DNA of 64,000 nt, from NCBI GenBank assembly GCA_030067915.1, contig JASGCC010000008.1:1860001-1924000 (forward strand), written 5' to 3'. A model generated the notes under the pieces. That model saw nothing but the letters and a program-made list of their open reading frames with translations, had not been told where the DNA came from and made no database searches. Below, in pieces: positions 52,254 to 61,800 of this stretch; position 1 is the stretch's first letter, and each line of letters begins with the position of its first letter. Position numbers and translations under genes: made by a program. This DNA comes from Hydractinia echinata (Eukaryota; Cnidaria; Hydrozoa; Anthoathecata; Hydractiniidae).

Positions 52254-52887
52254 TTCTTTGATCCAGATCGCCTGAGACAATTTGGCATACATCAATGCGC
52301 ATAGAAAAACTACAGATCGACCCATATTTTAAAGTAGGTTTGCCTTCCACAGTAAAATGTGTTGAGGGAATTATTTCTACAAATCAAAAATATACAAATA
52401 GTGTTTCTATACTAACTTCGTGCATATTCTTCTTTTTCATAAAAATATATGGTAATATGATTATTATCCCGGGCACGAGTTGTTAGTTTACCCAACTGTG
52501 TTTAAAATAACGACATTGAGTTAGATGTGTACACAAAAATCATGATTTTAAGAAGAACCTATCACGTGAAAAACGCCATATTTTTCAAAGAAATGCTTTA
52601 AATGGAAATATTTATTTATTATGTCAAGGACACGACATTTTTGTGATATAAAATATCCTGATTGTTTTTACCAAGTAACAGATATTTATCCAATATCCGT
52701 CTAGATATTTATCCTCCAACAATATTCCAATTTTTTGCCATTGCCAATTTACCTATTCCGGTCTGAAAAGAATGTGGCGGATGTCATTATTTGTGCAGTT
52801 GTTAAGAATTATAACTACTTCTGTTTTAATAAAGACTCACTGGAATTTCTGAATTTTTAATTAAAACAGGTAGAAATTTACAGAATT

Positions 52888-53035
52888 ACCGATCGGTAGT
52901 CTTGTGGTAGAGCGTTTGCTTTTTATACCTTCCGGTCGTGAATTAAAATCCACAGCAATTCATGCCAGAGATAGACTGGAGACCATTCCGATAGGATAAG
53001 ACCTAATAGATAGGAATGACTACCAAACCAAGTTA
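52888..53035 (+). mobile_element. tRNA-headed SINE family 2, short copy
   Basis: Begins with a tRNA-like A box (ggtagtcttgtggtagagcg) and a decayed B box (gtgaattaaaatcc), then a short body with tcatgcca. The head matches the minus-strand element at 55886-56203. Confidence 0.55.
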
Positions 53036-53327
53036 CAAGTTTGAAAAGTTTATGTACTCATAAATAAAGATCGATGCAACAATAAAAGGCTTAAATGTTA
53101 AAACCACTAGCTCAAATGGAAGCTTTAAATGCAGGACTCCTTCGCAGGACTGTTAACGAACTGAAAAGAGTATAAAATGAAAAAAGTAGCTATGAATGAG
53201 TATGCTTATAAGTAAAATTAGATGTTTCTTAACCTGTTCTGAATTTCTGAGCCGTAAAGGGTTCGAGTTGTTTTTGTACGTACAATAATAACGCAACGTA
53301 ATGAGTTCAGCTATCTAAAAGATATAC

Positions 53328-53546
53328 CATAAGTTGAACTCTTTGATATGTTCCAAAAGAATTGTAAAGAAAATGTCGCAAGCCAACCTCTTTGAAGCAA
53401 ACACCTTTACAAAGCGGACAGTCAATAAAGTCGATACTATTCGCGGTTTTGCGTGAACATTTTGACTGAAAGTGTCCTTCACAAAGCGGACATAAACAGA
53501 CATTCTTTTGTTCATTCACTTCTTTCCTCAGTGTTTTTATCAACAT
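53328..53546 (-). CDS. possible Cys-rich exon with two CPLC motifs
   Basis: An acceptor (gattttacag) precedes MLIKTLRKEVNEQKNVC, followed by CLCPLCEGHFQSKC and DCPLCKGVCFKEVGLRHFLY, and then ATG|gtatat. The paired CPLC motifs suggest a zinc-binding module of RING or related type, but the spacing matches no family I can name. It is phase 0 at both ends, so it does not join the astacin FEGD exon, which needs phase 1. It may belong to a separate, otherwise unseen gene or be a relic. Confidence 0.3.
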
Positions 53547-54770
53547 CTGTAAAATCCGTCAGAGTATTAGATCAATCCTACCCCCATATAACCGACTATT
53601 ATTGGTAATAAAACTTTCGTCTTTTTGTAAGATGGATGCACAGTTAATTGCTTCCTTAGCCATCCCATGCTGTTGGGCACTGAGGAGTGGTCATTGAAAA
53701 GGGAGGACCTGTGAAACATAAAATCAATCTAATCTTAGGAAAAGTTTCAATCAAAACCCTTCAAGCAGACGGATACTTCCCTAAAGCGAACAAATTTTAT
53801 TCAAGGTTAAATTTCCACCACAGTTTCTTCAACTTAACATTCAGAGTACTACCTGTTACATTTACCGATTGTCCAACTTTCCGGTCAGAGTTTTGTTCTT
53901 TCTTTGTAAGAACTGTTCACAAGATACGTATAAGAAGGTTAATCACTGTATACTTTGTTAAAAATCAAATGCCGTACCGTTTAGTAGCAAAAATGAGACA
54001 GGTTGTAAAGAATTGGTGGTTAAGAAATAATAACATAAATATACCGTTGCGTAACAAAGCGAGAGCTAGTTATTTCGTTATCTATACAGGGGCGTTGGGT
54101 TGAGGTGGGTTGAAAATTACAGAATATAGCGTTGGTTCGCATAAAGTTTGCTTTTGTTTTTCAAAAGTGTTAAACCAATTCGTTCTGGGTACGTATGGGG
54201 AGTTTATGTGAAATATTTTGTGGCTTAGGTCAGTCCTTCAAAGTTCGCCTCAAATAGAAGTGCGATGCAGGGAAGTATTTGGTAAACTTACGAATCATAG
54301 CTTTCGCAAAAAACATGCTTCTTGTTCGTTATTGTTAACCCGGGACAAATTGTTCACATAATCATTGAATGTTGATTTCCATAAAAAAATTTCCCGCCAA
54401 ATCGAGCTGATTTCCGTAGCATTCTAAAGCGTGGTTAACATTTACAAATAATTACACTTTTAAATACATAAAAATATATATTTCTATTTTGTAATATTCA
54501 AAATAAGGTGCAAGTATATACATACGTACATAATTAGCGAACTTCGCCCATTAACATCAATGTTTTGAGCAGCGATAAGTTAATGTATTCAACTGAAATT
54601 AACATGACGTCTAATTAAATGAGTATATTATAGGCAAGCAGCCATCCGTGAAATTTTTAGGCGCTTTATATCACTACGCACAATGATCGGACATGACGCT
54701 AATAGCTCGGACTAAATTATTTTACACGATGCTCAGACCTGTGCAATGTAAGGATTAGGCTCTTGAGCTT
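53547..54770. other. intergenic, no gene recognised
   Basis: A 138-codon plus-strand frame at 53687-54103 (MVIEKGGPVKHKINLILGKV onward) has no domain or splice signals I can name. On the minus strand scattered coding-like pieces such as SVPNSMGWLRKQLTVHPSYK occur near 53600-53690, possibly a decayed gene. The 3' UTR of the multi-CAP gene should lie just below 54771. Confidence 0.35.
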
Positions 54771-55867
54771 TTAGAATTTTAGCTTTCTACGTTTCATTAT
54801 TTTTGTTATTATTTTGTTGTATTTCATTAAATTGTAATTTAAGTTATCATGTTCTCTGCGAACAAGTACATGTTTTTTCACTTTTCTTCTTTCACTTTTC
54901 TTTTTCTTGATACCGGCACTATCATCGGTCTGATTAATCGAGTTTTTCTTACGAACAACATTATTCACTGTAGAATTAACTGTTTGCGTATTTTGGAGAG
55001 AAATTATTTTGTTTTTGTATCCATCTTGCTTTTCAGGTGCTACAATACTGACACTGTTATTGGTTAACAAACTTGCTGGCGCAGAAATATCCACTTTGCT
55101 ACTGTTCAATGAATATCTTTTGGTTTCGTTGTTTTCGAATCCAGTCTTATTTGATAAATATCTCTTTGATCCGACACTTTCTACTTTCTTCTCCCTTAAA
55201 TAGCTATTCTTTGACCTGCGACGGTACTGCCCTAACCCTTCGCAATACCGAAAGTCAAAACGTCCTTTTAAAACATTATCCTTGTACGATCCAGGAGAAT
55301 TTCCTTTTTCATGGTATCGTCCAACGATATAAGTACACAACATGCCGTCTTCTTGTGACGTCGCTTTACCTATGCCGAACGATTTTGTCGTTTTCCAAAC
55401 CATTTGAGTAAACGATGACGTGCCATTGGCTGGTTTGTCGCTTAGGAAACTGTACCCAGGGTGACAAACTTCATTGTACCTAAAATTTAAAAAGTTTTGA
55501 GATATATAAGTGTGGTTCATCGATAAAATTTTCTATTAGTAGCCGTGGTAACTTAATCAAACATTACTTTGAAAGAGTCTGAAAACAGCCAAGGATATAT
55601 GTGAAAGCGAAAGCTCAACAAAAAAGCTACACGTGGGTTACCATTTTCTTACAGCCTCGTCTCCATCCATTTCCTCCATGTTAGTAGTGCAACTTTTTAT
55701 GATACTTTCTCCGTCGCTTGTGTCGCTATGTTGCGTACCTTCACTTTCTGCTAATTTCGTGGCGTACGTTTCAGCTTCAAGACATAACGATTCGTCCAAT
55801 TCCATGGAGGGAGAATCATGGACCGCCCGAAACTCATTTTGAAGATTCAAAGCTTCCTGTCGTAAGT
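54771..55867 (-). CDS. multi-CAP gene: CAP-3 domain and basic C-terminal tail
   Basis: Exons 55642-55867 and 54771-55479. Reads EALNLQNEFRAVHDSPSMEL, TQHSDTSDGESIIKSC, RKWYNEVCHPGYSFL, TSSFTQMVWKTTKSFGIGKA and TYIVGRYHEKGNSPGSYKDN. Three tetrad residues are kept (His, Glu, Glu) while the last His is Ser. After the CAP end (NVLKGRFDFRYCEGLG) comes a Ser/Asn-rich tail finishing in basic clusters such as KKKKSERRKVKKH before the stop. The first exon is exactly as long as that of CAP-1 (226 bp), which supports domain duplication with conserved exon borders. Confidence 0.88.
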
Positions 55868-58800
55868 CTAGAATGTAAAAACATAACAATTATTATTATT
55901 GTTGAAATTGTTTACCCAGGATAGCCTCTTCAGTTCCTATTGGTACTGCTATCAACGAGGGTCCTGTGAAGTGGAGTCTTAGTGCATTCAAAGCTCCCAT
56001 TTGAGTCGAATGTCGAATGTCGTGCAAGGACAGCAATGGCTCAACTAGACAACCGCTTAAGATATCAATCCCATTCTCATGCGGAGTGCTAAGCAGAAAG
56101 GATAGGTTCACACATTTATAGTCCCTGGCATGACTCGGTCGGCGTTTAAACCCAAGACCTCCGGTACTGAAAGCGAACGCTCTACCACAAGGCTACCAGT
56201 CGAAACAGGAAAGTAATGAGAACCAAAAGCGCGAATCAATCGCTAAAAATGTTTGATATTTGATATTTGCAATTTGAATATATTGCATTAAGAATTCGAA
56301 GTCCGAGGGTTCCACAAACGAAGTTTGTTACTAAAAGGGAATCAAGAAAGATGATGGCGCACAGCGAAAGTGTTAGGGCTCACTTATGTGTTTAATATGA
56401 AATTGGATAACAAGAATAAAAAATGATTCCATTTAACAAAAAGACGTTCTTATCCAAAATCGCAGCTATTAACACTGTATTTTTTAACATCTAATTTTAC
56501 CTTCAGTGTTGGTCGACACACTTCCTGGATTCCCGCTTTTCTTTTGTTTGCTGTCGCCGACATCTACAACAGCACCCAGTCCATTACAATACGACATCGA
56601 GTCGTACGAACCTTGAAGTACGTTGCTTCTAACGTCCGACTTACTAGCACTTGGATAGTAACGAGCCACAATAATTGTACAGAAGTTACCGCTTTTCATG
56701 AAAGTTGATCTACCAATTCCCAGCTTTTGTGTGTTTTTCCAAACAACTTGAGTAAATTGGTCTGAAAATTTTTGAGGCCGGTCAACGTCAAATACAAACT
56801 CAGGATTACATACTTGATTGTACCTGAATAAACGAGACAAATAAGCAAAATAAGCAAGGCCTATATAGCAAAAAACCATCCTCTATAACCAAGACGATTT
56901 TTAAAATGAAACATTTGGGAATAAAGAAATTGTTTTGGATTAATTTCACGTCAATACAAATAAAAAATGGTATAGTCGGTATATTTTTTGATTCATCTCG
57001 CATTAAGAAGGTATCGGACAACAACACCCGCTAACTGAAAATGTATAAACTCAAACATGTTGAATATATTGGTATTGGTACTCTACCATAACAGTGTTGC
57101 ATCTGGTCCTGTCATTTTCTCTTCTTTGCTACCATCTTTGCAGCTCATCGCCAGGTTCTCTCCTTCTCTGTTCTCCACCCTCGATCGTCTTAGCTCTCCT
57201 ATTCCTACATATAGATTTATTACAAGTACAATGTAGGGGGAGGATGGAGGGAGAGGGGGGAGGATGGAGGGAAAGGGGGGAGGGAGGCGAGTGAGTGAGT
57301 GAGTGAGTGAGTGAGAAGACAAAATAAGCATTTTTCACCCTTATAATCGCACCCTTTTGTACGTGTTAAACACTTTTTTTACTTCCTAAAAAATTATTTG
57401 ACGTTTTTTATAATATGCTTATTATTTGGAAGCAGATATTGTTTCATTTTTACATTAGTACGCTTTATATTTCGATTAAAAACTTTTTTGCTGAGACTAA
57501 TATTTTTTGCTTCTAATTGCTTTACAATCCATATTCGAGCTTGTTCAAAAACAAGGAATCAGAAAATTTCCTTGGCAGAGGTATTTTCCTGTAAGGTGCA
57601 GGAGGAAGAATTTGGAAAGGGATCATTCTTTATATAATAGTTTTGATTTTATTTGTTGATAATACATTATAACAGAAATTTTTTAAATTACAATCACCTG
57701 CAAGTGTCTGAGCCCGTAGGCTTGCTTCTTGGTTGAGGTTTCGATCGAGTATTAAGGGATCCACATTATGAACGTTTCGAAATGCATTATGGGCACTTAA
57801 CGTAGCTTCAAAAAATTCTAAAAAGACATTAATTAATGCATCAGTAATTTATTAATTAATTAATTCATTTTTCCATTTATTTATTCATTTTTATTCATTC
57901 ATTCATTTATTCATTTTCATCCATTAATTCACTCATTCTTTACTCATTCTTTTCTTTTTTTCTTAATCAAGTAAGTCTAAGGAAGTACCTTCGTCTTGTG
58001 AATCTTTTTTATTTAGTGGCTCGCTGTACTTTGCTGTTGTTGTATCTGAGCTCTTTACAGAGTGGTTTTGCTGAGTCAGTGCTGCGCCAGCAGTAGATAG
58101 AGTAGCATTTTCTTCAGTCTTCGGAATAGATTGTTTTGCTAAGTTCTTAAAGGTATTTTCAACAGCCTTAGCAACAGCGTTGTTAATAACGCAATTTCGT
58201 GTGCCGGAACATTCACTTTGAATGTTATCTTTCGACGAAACGCCTCCTTGATCGTTCCATAATGGCATAGTTGGCTTTGTTGAGGATGTTTCCGTCCGTT
58301 GAAGATGATGCAATAGATCGTATCCCATCAAAGAACTTCCGGATAATTCTCTCTGTAATTGCTTCTTCTTCGCCAATTGTAGCGCAATTGAACCGATTTT
58401 GGCCATTTTTAGTATGTCTTTCATTGTCCCGACGCCGCTATCACCAAGCAGCAAATCCGACGGCAGTTTAGCTCCTGCAGCTAACGATGACAATGCTTGC
58501 GACTTCTTATTATCTTCAAACTTTCCTCTTTTTAAAAGATCGTTCCCTAGACGTTGTGCTATTTCAACGGAAGCTTTGTTTAGATGTAGCGTGGAAGAAG
58601 TGCTTGGGGCTATGTTTGAATGCAGCAGCGAGGACGCCGATACTTCGTCGTGACGTTGAATCGAAGCATGCGCTGTTTGACGATACGGATCAGACTTGAG
58701 ATGAGCATTAGGTACGCCCAGTGCTTCTAAGCTTAAAGGCACAATAGATGGTTTGCATTTAGGTTGATTGGAATTTATATCACACCCAACTTTGCGCCTC

Positions 58801-61800
58801 TTAGCATAAAGAGGCGGCACGATAACTCCACTGTTTTCGCTTAATTTTAGTTTAAACAAATGGTTAAGCTCGGCGACCGGCCCTTTAGATTCGTCTATAT
58901 GTTTTATAGCAACCATTGGTGTTTGCTTGAATTCCTTTCCAATAATATCTTCCGGGTTATCTGTGGCCTCAGCAGTGTTTTCACCTTCACCGTTCCCTAA
59001 AGAATTATTCAAAGCGGAGAAAGTACCCTTCTTATGAGCGTAACGCATATCATTCGTAGATTCCAGTTGTTTTCTTTTTCCTTCTGACGTCTTTAGCTGA
59101 TTTTTAAAACCTAAGAAGGGAATAATTACTTGATGTGGCATTTCATCTTTTTTGTGGGCATGCGTTTCTTTCTGAATCTCCTTCTTTTCCTTGCGCGTTG
59201 TAATTTACGTTTCTCTTTAATTTTTCTGCCTCCTTTCGTTGGGCGTTTTTTGCTCTTGGAGTCTTTGTTAATGTAGGTAAAATTTGCGCCATCGTGAATT
59301 TTCTGTTTTGGTAGGTTAACGCCTTGTAACTTTTTCTTGGTGATTCTACTAGTAGCTGAAATGTTCTTTTGGAACCCCTGGGTCTTGTTGGAAACCGAGC
59401 CATTTTGAGTCGATCTAGGTTTCTCTTACTTTTGGAACATCCGATCTTTTATAATTAAAATCGGGATGGTGAAGTATTTCGTCTTTTCGGGCCAGATTTA
59501 TACATTGTTGCGAGTGAAAATTTCCACGAGGTACGTTCTCAGCAAACTCGTTTATAAAATTACCAGCAGGTCTGTAGCGTGCCACTATGTAGGTGCACAG
59601 TAAACCATTATGCATTTCAGCAGCACGCCCAATCCCAAATTCTTTCGAATCCTTCCACACAACCTGAGTGAAGTGACCCGCCTTGCCAGCCTGGGCAGCG
59701 ACAAAATCATAACCTGGATCGCACACCTCTCTGTACCTAAAAGCAAAGGATAACTTGTTTCTTTGTTTTCTGTTGCAACAATGCGCTAAATCATTTCAAT
59801 ACAGTATAATCCCGGTAACTCAAATCTCCGATAACTCGAATCTATAGTAATTTAAACCGCTCTTCAATTTCCCTTTAACTTTCACTAATGCTTCCTCCTA
59901 AAAATCACCTACTGATTCGCACCCCCGAAAAGTCAAATCAATTCAGTGGTCCCCTGGGCTAAAATATCACCCGATAACCCGAACTTAAGAGAAAAAATGT
60001 AGAAACAAATGATGTGATGACTTGTTTATTAAAAGAGGTACAAACATGATTTCAGCAGTAAATTCCGAAGTATAAGACACTTGTTAACTCTTCGTCATCA
60101 CAAAGTTTATTTTTTGTCTCGATAACTCAAACATTTGATAACTCGAACTATTTCCTAGATCCTTCGGAGGTTTAAGTTATCGGAAGTGACCTATATATAC
60201 ATATACAATAACTTCTTAGTAGTTTCCGTGTTCGACGTTCAAAATTACGACACTTACCACACGTTCGTCGCCTCTTGTCCCGTCATCAGCATATTTTTAT
60301 TCCGACATACTGTCGCAATATTTTCACCGTCATCTGTCTTTGAATGTTTCAGTGACCCCAACTTAGCTATCTTTTTCGCATATTCCGTCGCATCCAAAGA
60401 CATTTCCTGGTTGAGTCGTAACGTTGGTACTTGGTGTGTTCGACGATATGTGTTGTGAGCGTTCAGTGCAGAAAGTTGAAACACTAAAAGGACGGAAAAT
60501 TTGGATTTTTCCATGAAAGAATAGTGTACACTTTTAAGTAAAGCTTTTGATAACATGTTTGACTAAGTATTGCAACGCATTTGAGCAGTGGTCTTTAAAA
60601 CACTATTTTTCTATTTTCAATCTTTACGTACTATATTAATGCGAGCCTAGAAAAGATCGTTTTGCATCTTTTGACGGTGGGAAAGCTTGTTAAAATTATA
60701 AACTTACGTTATTACAAAAACGAAAACTTTTTCTACTATAATAACGGATTTGATTATTTAACGCCTTCTTCCTTTTAAAAGTCCTTTCTTAATTAACTCC
60801 CGCACTAAATGCTAAAAAAATTTTCTCTTGTTTTTTAACGGCCCCTATTCTACTTAACGTGTTCGCATTTTAAATTTTTAAGTCTAGTAAGAAATATAGC
60901 CATGTTATTCAGGTGCAAAATATGCTTTCTTAAATTCTTAAATAAACGCCTACTTTCCAATTAACGCCCGCTATTAAAGTTTAAATTTTTTAATTAAAGC
61001 CCAGGGCGTTAAATAGATCAAATATGGCATGTATAATAGAACTTAATCTAAAATTTTAGGATAATAATGACCATGTTTTTTAAGGTTTGCTGAAAGAACG
61101 TTTCAAATGTGGATCGAAATGTCTCAAAAGTAAAGAAGGATCTTACATGATATATCACCAAACATTGGTGCAAGAACCGGTGCCGAAGAAACTTTTTGAG
61201 CGTTATTATCACCACAATCAAACAAGTCGTGATGAATTTTGGCATTTTTCATCTTGTCAGCGCATGATATTCTAAGTGGTGGGTTTTCGTCAATATTTAA
61301 CTCGTTCAATTCAACATTAGAGGGTACTTGTTCTTCAGCTGAAGGATTTACGGTCAGTACTTTAGCTCCTTGCGTTTCTTGCTGTTTTATATGGTTTAAA
61401 GGTAATTGTTGGGTTGGTGGTAGCTTTTCACTTATTTTTTCTTCCTGTTTTTCATTTTGAAGCTTAGCCTGAAGTGTAGCTTGAAGTTTGAGTTTTTCAA
61501 GTTGTTTCTTTTCTTCCATTTCTTTTTCTTCTTTTGTTGTTCTACTTTTCTTTGTTCTTCTTGTCTTTGTTCTTTTTGTCTTTGTTCTTCTTGTCTTTGT
61601 TCTTCTTCTTTCCGTTCTTCTTCTTGTTTCTGTTGCAATAGTTGTTGTATATGTTTTTGTTGTTCATCAACCTTCTCCTGTTGCTGTTCTTGCTGTTTTT
61701 GTTTTTGTTGTTGTTTTTGTTGTTGTTGAAGCAGCAGCTGTTGTTTCTGCTGTTGCTCAAGTTGTTGTTGTTTCTGCTCTTCTTGTTGCTTTTCCTCTTC

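Noticed and set aside
53328..53546. The CPLC exon as the start of the astacin gene
   Set aside because: It ends in phase 0 whereas the FEGD exon at 51336 needs phase 1; a secretory signal exon at 52206-52253 is a better start.
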